Assembly (NCBI GenBank): GCA_963674475.2
Contig: CAXXFQ010000019.1
Coordinates: 722,203-786,202 of the forward strand
Direction: 5' to 3'
Length of the DNA: 64,000 bases
Source: CAXXFQ01 sp963674475
GTDB lineage: Bacteria; Planctomycetota; Planctomycetia; Pirellulales; Thermoguttaceae
The notes below the pieces were generated by a model. That model was not told the origin of the DNA and did not search any database. It saw nothing but the letters and a program-made list of their open reading frames with translations. The stretch's first letter is position 1. The number at the start of each line of letters is the position of its first letter. Position numbers and translations under genes: made by a program. Positions 1-8,180 of the stretch are shown piece after piece.

Positions 1-88
1 ACAGGACCAGGACCCAGGCGGCGCGGCCCCGGCCGTCCATGAGGCGCAACCGTTGGGCCAGGGTGGGGCGGAGGGCTTCCGTACTCAT
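1..88 (-). CDS. ABC transporter permease, DppC/NikC type (N-terminus only)
   Basis: Only the first 29 codons are inside the window; the gene runs off the left edge. The start codon overlaps the stop of the upstream permease gene in an ATGA arrangement, which is typical of translationally coupled permease pairs. The residues seen (MSTEALRPTLAQRLRLMDG, then a hydrophobic run) suit the cytoplasmic N-terminus and first membrane helix of the second permease of a nickel/dipeptide transporter. The family is inferred mainly from gene order: binding protein, DppB-like permease, then this gene. Confidence 0.6.
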   Translation of the reverse strand, partial: MSTEALRPTLAQRLRLMDGRGRAAWVLVL

Positions 89-1080
89 TTCGCCTCCTCC
101 GCGCCGATGCGGATGCGCGGGTCCAGGACGCCGTACAGGATGTCCGCGATGAAGTTGCCGGAGAACACGAACACGGCGCTGAACAGGGTGATGCCGAGCA
201 GCAGGGGCACGTCGCCCCGGATGCCCGCCTCCACCGTGGCCTTGCCCAGGCCGGGGTAGGAGAAGACCTGCTCGGCCAGCACCGAGCCGCCGAACAGCTC
301 GCCCAGGGAGGCGAACTGGAGGGTGACCGCGGGCAGGGCCACGTTGCGAACCGCGTGCCGCCAGGCCACGCCGGTCCGCGACTCGCCCTGGGCAAAGGCG
401 AACAGGGCGTACTCGCTGTTCATGGCGTCGATGGTCTTCTCGCGGGTGTGCAGGGCGATCTGGGCCACGCCGATGACCGACAGGGTGGCCGCGGGCAGGA
501 TCAGGTGGTGCAGCCGCTGCCACAGGGTGGCGTCGTCCGGGGACACGCCGGGCGGGGTGGCGCAGCAGATGGGCGTCCAGCCCAGGGCCACGGAGAACAC
601 GGCCAGGAGCACCAGCCCCATCCAGAAGGACGGGGTCGAGGCCAGGGTGTAGCTGTAGATGCGGATGATCCGGTCGGTCAGGGAGTTGCGGCGGGTGCCC
701 GCCACCACCCCGAGCACGAAGCCGAGCACGCCCGAGAGCAGCCAGGCCGAGGCCATGAGCCAGAGGGAGGTCACGAACCGCTTGCCGATGACCGTGGTCA
801 CGGGTTCGTTGAAGATCATGGACTGCCCCAGGTCGCCCCGGAGCACGCTGCCCGCCCAGATGAAGAACCGTTCGGGCGCGGGCCTGTCCAGGCCCCAGCG
901 GTCGATGATGCGTTGTTCCTGTTCGGCGGAGATCTGCATCCGGTCGATGCCGATGTAGGCCGAGACCGGGTCCACGGGCGACAGGGAGACCAGGGTGAAG
1001 GCGAGGACCGAGACCAGCGACAGGATCAGGGCCAGCCGACCCGCCTTCCCCATACAGAATCGCAGGGATATTGCGTGCAT
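85..1080 (-). CDS. ABC transporter permease, DppB/NikB family
   Basis: Inner-membrane permease of a peptide/nickel class ABC importer (binding-protein-dependent transport family 1). After a first membrane helix the protein has the usual periplasmic loop, with DRWGLDRPAPERFFIWAGS followed by GDLGQSM, which is strongly typical of DppB/NikB. The EAA-type cytoplasmic loop lies near the end (TREKTIDAMNSEYALFAFAQG) and the C-terminus is DILYGVLDPRIR. I chose ATG at 1080, giving 331 residues. An upstream GTG at 1122 would add an Arg-rich tail that looks like readthrough; ATG at 1053 is also possible. The gene follows the binding protein by about 50 bp and overlaps the next permease. The ATPase genes must lie left of the window. 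Confidence 0.85.
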   Translation of the reverse strand: MHAISLRFCMGKAGRLALILSLVSVLAFTLVSLSPVDPVSAYIGIDRMQISAEQEQRIIDRWGLDRPAPERFFIWAGSVLRGDLGQSMIFNEPVTTVIGKRFVTSLWLMASAWLLSGVLGFVLGVVAGTRRNSLTDRIIRIYSYTLASTPSFWMGLVLLAVFSVALGWTPICCATPPGVSPDDATLWQRLHHLILPAATLSVIGVAQIALHTREKTIDAMNSEYALFAFAQGESRTGVAWRHAVRNVALPAVTLQFASLGELFGGSVLAEQVFSYPGLGKATVEAGIRGDVPLLLGITLFSAVFVFSGNFIADILYGVLDPRIRIGAEEAK

Positions 1081-1132
1081 GTAGTTATCCGGACCGTGGC
1101 GGCGCGCCGGGCGCGCCGCCACGGCTGTTCGA

Positions 1133-2737
1133 TCAGTCTTTCCAGGTCCACTTCTGGATGTTGGCCGTGATGGGCCAGCCGTGGCCGTGCGGTTCCACCT
1201 GGGAGACGCCCACGTCCAGATGCTCGCTGACGAAGTAGGTGTGGTCGAGGTTGACCATCCAGGCCCAGGGCGCGTCGCCCCTGGTGTTGGAGCCGGTGGT
1301 GCCGTCCCACTGGGACTTCTTCCACAGGGGCAGGGACGCCTCGTAGCTCTCGGCCGAGATGGCCGCGTCCATGTACTCGTCCACCTTGGCGTTCTTGTAG
1401 TAGCCGGGGTCGTTCCACCCCTGGCCCGCGTGGTGGCTGGAGTAGAGCTGGTAGATTTCGATGGGGTCGTGTGCGCCCCAGCCGAAGACGATGACGCAGG
1501 AGTGCATCAGGTGCTTGATCTCGTCCCAGCTGCGCTTGCCTTCGACCACGGCGTGGATGCCGACGGGCTTGAGCATGTCGGCCACGGCCAGGGCCAGGTA
1601 CTGGCGAATCTGGCGGTCCGCCGGGTAGATGACGGTGAATTCGGCCTTGACGCCGTCCTTCTCCACGATGCCGTCGCCGTCCGTGTCCTTCCAGCCCGCG
1701 TCGGCCAGGAGCTTGCGGGCGGCGTCGGGATCGGCGTCCTTGAACTTGTTCGCTTCGGCGTTGTCCCAGGGCAGGCCGTCGCACGGGCCGTAGGCCGGGG
1801 TGCCGAACCCTTCGAGCACGCCCTTGACCAGCATGTCGCGGTCGATGGCCACGTTGATGGCCTTGCGCACGGCCAGGTCGGCGGTGACGGTGTTGCCGAT
1901 GGGCGCGCCCTTGTCCGTGACCTTGCCCTCGTCGGGCACGCAGGGGAGCATCAGGCCCCGGTTGTCAACGCTCTTGACCGGGTGCAGGACCATGCCGGGG
2001 ACGGTCTGCACGGCCAGGGCCTGCGGGACCACCACCACGTCCACCTTGCCCGCCTTGGCGGCGGCGAACGAGGTGTCCTCGTCCGTGAACAGGAAGACGA
2101 GCTTCTTGAAGTAGGGCTTGTCGCCGTAATAGTGCGGGTTCGCCTGGGCGATCATCTGCTGGCCCTCGTTCCACTCAACCATCATGTACGGGCCGGACCC
2201 CACGGGCTTGCGGGCGTATCCCGGACCGTGGGCGGCCTTGGGCACGATGCCCAGGCTGATGAGCCGGTTGATGAAGGTCGTGTCGCGCTTCTTGAGCGTC
2301 AGCCGCACGGTGTACTTGCCCGTGGCCTCGGCCTTGTCCAGGTTGACCAGGTCCACCTTGCCGCCGGACTTGGCGGCCGTGTTGAAGGTGTAGGCCACGT
2401 CCTCGGCGGTCAGTCCGGTCCCGTCGGAGAACTTGGCGTCCTCGCGGATGGTCACGTCCCAGACCAGCCCGTCCTTGGACAGGGACCGGGCGGTCGCCAG
2501 GTCGTTGACGATGTTCAGGTTCTCGTCCCGCCTGAGCAGGGTGGACTGAAACAGGGGGGATCCGTACCTGCCCCAACCCAGGGTGGGGTCGTATCCCTCG
2601 TCCGGCTCGCCCTTGACGGCCAGGGTCAGGGTATCCTTTGCCATGGCGGGCGAACCGCCCATCAGGCACAGGAAGAGCAGGCAAACGGCAAAAATGAAGG
2701 AAAGTCCTTTGCAGGACAAGGGGTTAAAAACACGCAT
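1133..2737 (-). CDS. Periplasmic substrate-binding protein, nickel/oligopeptide class (SBP family 5)
   Basis: Binding protein of the ABC importer encoded downstream. ATG at 2737 is preceded by GAGGTG at a normal distance and gives a clean signal peptide (hydrophobic run, then SPAMAKD), so the 49 extra in-frame residues upstream are rejected. The mature protein has family 5 features: an N-terminal lobe with GWGRYGSPLFQSTLLRRDE, the VAYTFNTA segment after an FSDGT motif (SDGTGLTAEDVAYTF), and a C-terminal lobe containing DPIEIYQLYSSHH. Length (534 residues) is normal. Whether the ligand is nickel, a metallophore or a peptide cannot be read directly. The divergent histidine-rich gene and the hydrogenase genes nearby make nickel plausible, which is an inference. 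Confidence 0.82.
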   Translation of the reverse strand: MRVFNPLSCKGLSFIFAVCLLFLCLMGGSPAMAKDTLTLAVKGEPDEGYDPTLGWGRYGSPLFQSTLLRRDENLNIVNDLATARSLSKDGLVWDVTIREDAKFSDGTGLTAEDVAYTFNTAAKSGGKVDLVNLDKAEATGKYTVRLTLKKRDTTFINRLISLGIVPKAAHGPGYARKPVGSGPYMMVEWNEGQQMIAQANPHYYGDKPYFKKLVFLFTDEDTSFAAAKAGKVDVVVVPQALAVQTVPGMVLHPVKSVDNRGLMLPCVPDEGKVTDKGAPIGNTVTADLAVRKAINVAIDRDMLVKGVLEGFGTPAYGPCDGLPWDNAEANKFKDADPDAARKLLADAGWKDTDGDGIVEKDGVKAEFTVIYPADRQIRQYLALAVADMLKPVGIHAVVEGKRSWDEIKHLMHSCVIVFGWGAHDPIEIYQLYSSHHAGQGWNDPGYYKNAKVDEYMDAAISAESYEASLPLWKKSQWDGTTGSNTRGDAPWAWMVNLDHTYFVSEHLDVGVSQVEPHGHGWPITANIQKWTWKD

Positions 2738-3095
2738 GAACACCTCGCTTAGAGTACGGTTTTTAAAAAAGATTGCGCTGAATAGCACGAAAACAAAAAA
2801 AGTGTCAATCAGAGTAGATTGGTATAAAATTGGTAAAACCGTGGAAGTGGCGGAGAAGGACATTCGGGTGCCCGATTGCGGCATTGCGGTTATTGTGTGC
2901 GGCCCGGATCACGATGTGCGAGGCATTGTGCCCTCCGGTGCACGATTTGCGAAAGCGTAGCAAGAAACAGTACGGAAAAAATGTAATATATCCATTTGTA
3001 TTCATGGAATTTATTTTCTTGCGGGCTTGTCTTTTGAAAAATAATCGGTATTCTTTAAGCAGAGGGAAGAAAACAATAACGCCAAGGAGCGACAT
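2738..3095. promoter_or_regulatory. Divergent intergenic region between the transporter and the His-rich gene
   Basis: This 358-base region holds the promoters of two divergent genes and is much more AT-rich than its neighbours. A direct repeat ATTGGTA occurs at 2818-2824 and 2829-2835, an 11-base period or about one helical turn, which suits a protein binding site. I looked for a GTGTTAC/GTAACAC type NikR site and did not find one. AAGGAG at 3084-3089 is the ribosome binding site of the gene at 3096. Confidence 0.45.
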
Positions 3096-3392
3096 ATGTG
3101 CAAGACCTGCGGCTGCAATCTCGGCAAGGATAAGAAGGTTCACCAGCATGCCCACGGCGGTCAGGCCGTTCACGACCACGACCACGAGCATGAGCATGCC
3201 CACGTGCACGAGCACACCCATGAGGACGGCACCACGCATTCCCATGAGCACACCCACGTGCACACCCATTCCCACGGCCACGTCCACGAACATGACGCGG
3301 ACGGCGAGCACGTGCACGACCACGGCACCCACAGCCATGACGCGGACCACGCCCACGACGGCGGCGACGACCATGGCCATAGTCATGGTTAA
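3096..3392 (+). CDS. Small histidine-rich metal-binding protein with HypB-like N-terminus
   Basis: A 98-residue protein starting MCKTCGCNLGKDKK and then made almost entirely of His, Asp, Glu, Thr and Gly, with many HxH and HEH units ending DHGHSHG. The Cys-x-x-Cys-Gly-Cys start closely resembles the N-terminal nickel site of HypB, the GTPase that delivers nickel to [NiFe] hydrogenase, and several HypB proteins carry a His-rich stretch next. Here there is no GTPase domain, so the protein would be a stand-alone nickel (or zinc/cobalt) buffer or chaperone. The start is fixed by AAGGAG six bases upstream. It is divergent from a nickel/peptide-class transporter. The metal is an inference; the His-rich composition is seen directly. 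All six frames are open here because of low complexity, but only this frame has a ribosome site and a family resemblance. Confidence 0.8.
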   Translation: MCKTCGCNLGKDKKVHQHAHGGQAVHDHDHEHEHAHVHEHTHEDGTTHSHEHTHVHTHSHGHVHEHDADGEHVHDHGTHSHDADHAHDGGDDHGHSHG

Positions 3393-3432
3393 CGGTCTGT
3401 TTTATTGATTTTTCAGCGAGCTGTACAAGCGG

Positions 3433-3485
3433 GAGAAAGGGCGGCATCGGGGGTGTTCTCAGCTGCCCTTCTCTTTTGTCTTTTG
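3433..3485 (+). terminator. Rho-independent terminator after the His-rich gene
   Basis: Hairpin with arms around GAGAAAGGGCGGC and GCTGCCCTTCTC (one bulge, one G-U pair), followed by TTTTGTCTTTT on the plus strand. It separates the plus-strand His-rich gene from the convergent hydF. Confidence 0.65.
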
Positions 3486-3486
3486 A

Positions 3487-4674
3487 TTACCCTTTCATTC
3501 CGAAGGGCCGAAGCACGCGGTCCAGCACTCCCTGCAATTTGGAGATGGCCACGCCGTAGTTGGTGATGGGCACGCCCCGACGCTCGCATTCGGTGATGCG
3601 CCGGAGCATTTCGGTGCGGTTCAGCATGCACGCCCCGCAGTGGACCACCAGGGCGAACCGCTCCAGGTCGTCCGGGAAGTCGTGGCCCGCATAGACCTCG
3701 AAGTGCAGGTCCCGGCCCGTGTACTGGGTCATCCAGCGCGGAATCTTGACTCTCCCGATGTCGTCGGCCACGTCGTGGTGCGAGCACGCCTCGCCGATGA
3801 GCACGGTGTCGCCGTCCTTGAGCGCGTCGATGGCCGAGGCCCCGGCCACCAGCTTTTTCAGGTCGCCCTTGTACCGGGCGAACAGGGTGGAGAAGGTGGT
3901 CAGGGGCACCTCATCGGGCACGTCCCCGGCCACGCTCATGACCACCTGGGAGTCCGTGACCACCAGGCCGGGCGGCTCGCGCAGCCCGGAGAGCGCGGCC
4001 TCGATTTCCCGCTCCTTGACCACGGTGCCCATGGCGTCGCAGTCCAGGATTTCGCGCAGCACCTGCACCTGGGGCAGGATCAGGCGGCCCTTGGGCGCGG
4101 CCAGGTCGATGGGCACCACGCAGAGCACGTGGTCGCCCTCGCGGATCAGGTCGCCCAGGATCAGCCGCTCCTGGCGGTACTCAAGGGGGGCGGCGTCGAT
4201 GATCCGCTGCTTGAGCCGGTCAACGCCCTGGCCCGTGGCGGCGGAGACGTGGAGCAGGGCCGGGTCCGGGGGGGCGTCTTCGGGACGCAGGTCCGCCTTG
4301 TTCCAGGCCACGATGCACGGCACGTCCATGTCGCGGATGGTGGCCAGCAGGTCCCGCTCGTGGCCGGTCATGCCGTCCTCGCCCAGGACGACCACGGCCA
4401 CGTCGCAGCGGTAGAGAATCTTCTTGGTGGCCTTGATGCGCAGCTCGCCCAGCTCGCCCTCGTCGTCCAGCCCGGCGGTGTCGTAGAAGGTCACCGGCCC
4501 CAGCGGGAGCAGTTCGTAGTGCTTGGCGACCGGGTCCGTGGTGGTGCCCGGCGTGTCCGAGACGATGGCCGTGTCCTGGCCGGTGAGCGCGTTGATCAGG
4601 GAGGACTTGCCCGCGTTGCGCCGCCCGATCAGGGCGATGACCAGCCTGACCCCGCGCGGGGCCTTACCCGACAT
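3487..4674 (-). CDS. hydF: [FeFe] hydrogenase H-cluster maturation GTPase HydF
   Basis: Scaffold and carrier GTPase on which the 2Fe subcluster of the H-cluster is assembled before transfer to HydA. Residues 17-24 are the P-loop GRRNAGKS. Further GTPase motifs are DTPGTTT, DTAG and NKAD. The C-terminal part carries the HydF iron-sulfur signature: a CSHH element and, about 45 residues later, HCGAC. Length of 395 residues is normal for the family. The start overlaps the end of hydE by 11 bases, so the two are translationally coupled. The run aspA-like, hydE, hydF forms one operon with overlapping ends. Confidence 0.95.
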   Translation of the reverse strand: MSGKAPRGVRLVIALIGRRNAGKSSLINALTGQDTAIVSDTPGTTTDPVAKHYELLPLGPVTFYDTAGLDDEGELGELRIKATKKILYRCDVAVVVLGEDGMTGHERDLLATIRDMDVPCIVAWNKADLRPEDAPPDPALLHVSAATGQGVDRLKQRIIDAAPLEYRQERLILGDLIREGDHVLCVVPIDLAAPKGRLILPQVQVLREILDCDAMGTVVKEREIEAALSGLREPPGLVVTDSQVVMSVAGDVPDEVPLTTFSTLFARYKGDLKKLVAGASAIDALKDGDTVLIGEACSHHDVADDIGRVKIPRWMTQYTGRDLHFEVYAGHDFPDDLERFALVVHCGACMLNRTEMLRRITECERRGVPITNYGVAISKLQGVLDRVLRPFGMKG

Positions 4675-5584
4675 GGCCCGTCCCCCCGGAGAAGCCTGCG
4701 GATGCGGGCGCGGCGAAGCCCGTTTCGCGGCCGGCCCGGTCCTCCCGGACCGGGAAGACCCTGCGCACGTTGCAGCCGCGCGCCAGGGCCAGGGCGGAGC
4801 TGTCGGGCCGCAGCACGTCCAGGGTTCCGGCGGCAGGGATGTCGGCCTTCGGGTTGAGGATGCGCAGCAGCGCGGTCATGCGCAGGGAGAGGTCAACCGA
4901 GCCGGGCGTCATGCCCGCCATCGGGGTGTCCGGCGCGGGCGCGAACGGTCCCACCGCGATCATGTCCAGCTTCAGCTCCGTCAGGAATAGGATGTCGCGC
5001 AGCGCGTCCATGGGCGAGGTGCCGGGCAGCCCGGCAATGACGCCCGAGCCGACCTCGTAGCCGAGGCGGCGCAGGGTTTCCGCCATGTACAGCCGGTCCC
5101 CGAAGCTTCCGTCCTCGCGCAGCCGCTTGAAGCGCAGGGCGTCGGTGGTCTCCAGGCTCATCAGGCAGCAATCCGCGCCGCATTTCCGCCAGAAGGCGTA
5201 TTCGTCCACGCTCCGGCCGCCCAGGGAGAGGGCCACGCGCACGGTGTGGCGCGCCTTGATCTCGCGGACCAGTTCGCCGATCAGCTCCATGGAATAGTCC
5301 GGGTCGTCCCCGGACCGGAGGACCACGGTCCCGGCCCCTTGGGCCACGGCGCGGTCCGCTGCGGCCAGGATGTCGTCCGCGTGCAGGCGGTAGCGCTTAA
5401 GCTTTCGGTTTTCCGCGCGCAGCCCGCAGTAGCGGCAGTGGCCGCCGCAGACGTTGGAGAATTCCACCACGGCCTGGGTGTCCGTTCCGTGGCCCAGGGT
5501 CCGGCAGCGGGTTTCGTGGGCGCGCTTGAACAGGGCCTGGTCGTTCGTCCCGAGCAGCCCGGTGAGGATGTCGTTTGCGTTCAT
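4664..5584 (-). CDS. hydE: [FeFe] hydrogenase maturase HydE (radical SAM)
   Basis: Radical S-adenosylmethionine enzyme that acts in assembly of the diiron subcluster of [FeFe] hydrogenase. The radical SAM cluster motif is C46-GGH-C50-RY-C53, after the phrase VVEFSNVC that is typical of the HydE/BioB branch. The GSGVIAGLPG segment in the middle also fits. At 306 residues it is somewhat shorter than many HydE proteins but covers the barrel. The start ATG overlaps the stop of the aspartase-like gene (ATGA). HydG, the third canonical maturase, is not in this window and would have to lie elsewhere. Confidence 0.93.
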   Translation of the reverse strand: MNANDILTGLLGTNDQALFKRAHETRCRTLGHGTDTQAVVEFSNVCGGHCRYCGLRAENRKLKRYRLHADDILAAADRAVAQGAGTVVLRSGDDPDYSMELIGELVREIKARHTVRVALSLGGRSVDEYAFWRKCGADCCLMSLETTDALRFKRLREDGSFGDRLYMAETLRRLGYEVGSGVIAGLPGTSPMDALRDILFLTELKLDMIAVGPFAPAPDTPMAGMTPGSVDLSLRMTALLRILNPKADIPAAGTLDVLRPDSSALALARGCNVRRVFPVREDRAGRETGFAAPASAGFSGGTGHVG

Positions 5585-7020
5585 GGTGCGTTCACCTCGT
5601 TGAATTCGTCAGGGGAAAATCCCATTTTGCACAGTTGCCGGGGGGAGAGCAGCCGCTCCAGGACCTCGGGCGGGGCCACGCCCGCCAGGACCGCCTGTTC
5701 GCGCACGGAGATCCCGGCGGCCCGCGCGTCCCGGACCAGCTCCTCCACTCGGTCGTAGCCCAGGGCGGGCACGAGCACGGTGGCCAGGGCGGCGGAGCGC
5801 TCCACGTGGGTTGCGCATCGCTCCTGCCTGGCCCGGATGCCGGGAATGCAGTCCTCGGCCAGCCCCCGGCAGGACGCGGTGAGCAGGGTCAGGGATTCGG
5901 GCAGCGCGTGGGCGATGAGCGGCAGCAGGTGGTTGAGTTCCAGTTGCCCAAGCCCGGCGGCCAGGGTGATGGCCTGGTCATTGGCCATGACCCGCAGGGC
6001 GGCCTGGGTCACGGCCTCGGGCATGACCGGGTTGATCTTGCCCGCCATGATGGAGGACCCGGCCTGGAGCCGGGGCAGGACGATCTCGCCCAGCCCGGTG
6101 TCCGGGCCGCTCCCGAGCAGGCGCAGGTCGGATGATATCTTGAGCAGGTTGGTTGCGCACGCCTTGAGGATGCCCGAGACCTCCGCGAACACGTCCATGT
6201 TCTGGGTGGCGTCCACCAGGTTCTCGGACCGGGAGACGGGCAGGCCGGTGATGGTCGCCAACTGTCCGGCCACGGCCAGCACGTAGTCGCGCGGCGCGCC
6301 AAGCCCGGTGCCGATGGCCGTGCCGCCGAGGTTGACGCGCTTGATGCGCTCCCGGCACTTGAACACCCGCCAGCGGTCGCGGGCCACGGCGTCGGCAAAG
6401 GCCCCGAAGGTCATGCCCAGCGTCATGGGCACGGCGTCCGCCAGCTCGGTGCGGCCCACCTTGACCACGTCGCGGAACTCCGCCTCCTTGGCCTGCAACG
6501 ATTGCTGGAGACGGGCGATCCCGGTCTCCAGCCCGGTGAGCAGGACGAGCACCGCCACCTTGAGCGCGGTGGGATACACGTCGTTGGTGGACTGGTGCAT
6601 GTTCACGTGGCGGATGGGGTGGACCAGGGATCGGTCCCCCCGGTCACCGCCCAGGAGTTCGGCGGCGCGTCCGGCGATGACTTCGTTGAAATTCATGTTG
6701 GTGGAGGTCCCGGCTCCGCCCTGGAACGGGTCCACCACGATCTGGTCGTGCAGCGCGCCGTCCGCGATCTCGGCGCAGGCGTCCATGACGGCGCGGCCGC
6801 GCTCCCCGGGCAGGAACCCGAGGAGCGCGTTGGTGGTGGCGCAGGCCTGCTTGACCTGGGCAAAGGCGCGGATGAAGGCCGGGTTGAGGTGATATCCGGT
6901 GAAGGGGAAATTGCGCACGGCCCGCGAGGTGTGGATGCCCCAATAGGCGTCCGCGGGGATGGTCCGTTCGCCTAATCCGTCCCGTTCGATCCGGGTATCT
7001 TCCGGCTTTTCGCTCCGCAT
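5581..7020 (-). CDS. aspA: Aspartate ammonia-lyase family protein linked to hydrogenase maturation
   Basis: Aspartase/fumarase superfamily enzyme expected to split L-aspartate into fumarate and ammonia. ATG at 7020 gives 479 residues and an N-terminus (MRSEKPEDTRIERDGLGER) that aligns with aspartases; the longer open frame upstream is Arg/Gly-rich readthrough. Family motifs seen are YWGIHTSRAVRNFP, the GGAGTSTNMNFNEVIAGRA segment, the HPIRHVNMHQSTND segment and, near residue 320, GSSIMAGKINPVMPE. The last is usually SSIMPxKxNP, so here the Pro is replaced by Ala. It overlaps hydE by ATGA. Co-occurrence of an aspartase with hydE/hydF is known in other bacteria, and its ammonia could feed the azadithiolate bridge of the H-cluster, but that role is an inference. 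Confidence 0.85.
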   Translation of the reverse strand: MRSEKPEDTRIERDGLGERTIPADAYWGIHTSRAVRNFPFTGYHLNPAFIRAFAQVKQACATTNALLGFLPGERGRAVMDACAEIADGALHDQIVVDPFQGGAGTSTNMNFNEVIAGRAAELLGGDRGDRSLVHPIRHVNMHQSTNDVYPTALKVAVLVLLTGLETGIARLQQSLQAKEAEFRDVVKVGRTELADAVPMTLGMTFGAFADAVARDRWRVFKCRERIKRVNLGGTAIGTGLGAPRDYVLAVAGQLATITGLPVSRSENLVDATQNMDVFAEVSGILKACATNLLKISSDLRLLGSGPDTGLGEIVLPRLQAGSSIMAGKINPVMPEAVTQAALRVMANDQAITLAAGLGQLELNHLLPLIAHALPESLTLLTASCRGLAEDCIPGIRARQERCATHVERSAALATVLVPALGYDRVEELVRDARAAGISVREQAVLAGVAPPEVLERLLSPRQLCKMGFSPDEFNEVNAP

Positions 7021-7181
7021 CTTCTGCCTTTCCCCGGGATGCAGGTCCCGCTCCCCCTCGCCCGTCCGTCCGGCCGGTCGGTAGGCGGCGTTTCCGGTCG
7101 GGATCGGGGGTGTTCCCGATTTGGTTGCGGAGCGGGCGCCCGCCGGGCGGGCCGCCGTTTTCCGGCAATTGGTCCGAAAGC

Positions 7182-7424
7182 TTATACCAGCAGCGACTTG
7201 ACCTGGACGCCGTCGAGCATGCCGAGCTTGCCGGTGAGCGCCCCCACCTCGTCGGTGGTGGCCTCGATGATCAGGTCGATGACGCTGACGCCCCGTTCGC
7301 GGAAGGGCAGTCCCATGCGGCCCACGATCATTTCGCCGTAGTCGCTCAGGATGGCGTTGACCTTGCCCGCCGCCTTGTCCCTTTCCTGGATGATGATGCC
7401 GATTATGCCGAGTCTTTTTTGCAT
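7182..7424 (-). CDS. TM1266-family putative iron-only hydrogenase system regulator
   Basis: An 80-residue ACT/NikR-C-terminus-like protein. The family is found beside [FeFe] hydrogenase genes and is named as a putative regulator of that system. The sequence begins MQKRLGIIGIIIQ and contains VNAILSDYGEMIVGRMGLPF and VSVIDLIIEATTDEVGALTGKLG, all typical. I chose ATG at 7424 because GAAGGA lies six bases upstream; the ATG ten codons earlier has no such site. It has no DNA-binding domain, so it more likely senses a ligand or acts through a partner. It lies about 160 bases upstream of the aspA-like gene in the same direction. Confidence 0.85.
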   Translation of the reverse strand: MQKRLGIIGIIIQERDKAAGKVNAILSDYGEMIVGRMGLPFRERGVSVIDLIIEATTDEVGALTGKLGMLDGVQVKSLLV

Positions 7425-7827
7425 GGCTGGTCCTTCGTGTTCTTGGCCCCTCAAAGGAGAAAGCCCGGTTTAGCACTCCCGGGCTTTCTGCTCTGGGAAC
7501 GGTTGGAGCTTTTCCGGCGTATTCGCTGCCCACGGTTTTGGCAGAGCCGGGTGGCTCCACCCTGGGTTCAGGCGTACCCTTCCCGCAGGCAGATGTTCTC
7601 CGTTAAGGAGGTGTTCTGAGGACGATTTGTACGAAAAAAAATATTACTAATCAAGAAAAAATTATACTGAACGCATAACTTTTTAAAAAAAGTAATACTA
7701 CACCAGAATGAGGCGGGAATTGAAAATTGGACGAAAACGGTTGGAAACAGTGGGAATGGAGGGGGGAAGGGAAAGCTTTGGCCCTAGGATCAGAGGAATC
7801 CTTGCCGCAGGTCGAAGCTGTACGAAG
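7425..7827. promoter_or_regulatory. Intergenic region between hydB and the maturation genes
   Basis: 403 bases without a gene. It contains a perfect 10-bp hairpin (GAAAGCCCGG at 7460-7469, CCGGGCTTTC at 7480-7489) lying in the leader of the TM1266-family gene. It also contains an AT-rich block at about 7617-7710 with a TATAAT-like box on the minus strand and an inverted pair TATTACT / AGTAATA. I read it as a possible second promoter for the maturation genes plus a leader hairpin. There is no clear U-run, so termination after hydB is not proven. Confidence 0.4.
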
Positions 7828-8166
7828 CTAGATCTTGAACTTGTAGCCCTTGGCCTTGAGCGCATTCACCCGGGCGCTGCGGTCCACGTAGTGGGTGTGC
7901 AGCAGGTGATGGGACATGTGGCCGCAGGGACCTTCGTGCAGGAATCCGTCCTTGTGGTCATAGATCTTCTTGACCATCGGGTTGTTCTGGGACTTCCTGT
8001 ACTTGTATATCTTGGAGTCGGCGTCCGTCGCGTACACGGATTTCTGGCGCAGGCCGACGAAATCCATGGAGGCGGCAACCGCTTCCTTGGTCATGTTCAC
8101 GCCGAGCATGGCATACCCGGCCACGACGCCGCAGGCCTTCATGAAACCGCGTCTGTTCATTTTCAT
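7828..8166 (-). CDS. hydB: Periplasmic [FeFe] hydrogenase small subunit
   Basis: Small subunit of the two-subunit periplasmic [FeFe] hydrogenase of Desulfovibrio. The N-terminus is a twin-arginine signal (MNRRGFMKACGVVAGYAML), so folded HydA is probably exported with it as a hitchhiker. The mature part contains the family motif segments DFVGLRQKSVYATD, NNPMVKKIYD and HMSHHLLHTHYVDRS, which wrap around the large subunit. The 112-residue length is normal. AAGGAGGAATGAGACC precedes the start. It lies 14 bases after hydA in the same operon. Confidence 0.93.
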   Translation of the reverse strand: MKMNRRGFMKACGVVAGYAMLGVNMTKEAVAASMDFVGLRQKSVYATDADSKIYKYRKSQNNPMVKKIYDHKDGFLHEGPCGHMSHHLLHTHYVDRSARVNALKAKGYKFKI

Positions 8167-8180
8167 GGTCTCATTCCTCC

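Noticed and set aside
2738..3095. NikR operator before the transporter
   Set aside because: I searched by eye for GTGTTAC-N13/14-GTAACAC and for the enterobacterial type and found neither.
2805..3386. Open frames on both strands across the His-rich gene
   Set aside because: The low-complexity His codons keep every frame open; only the plus-strand frame at 3096 has a ribosome site and a HypB-like start.
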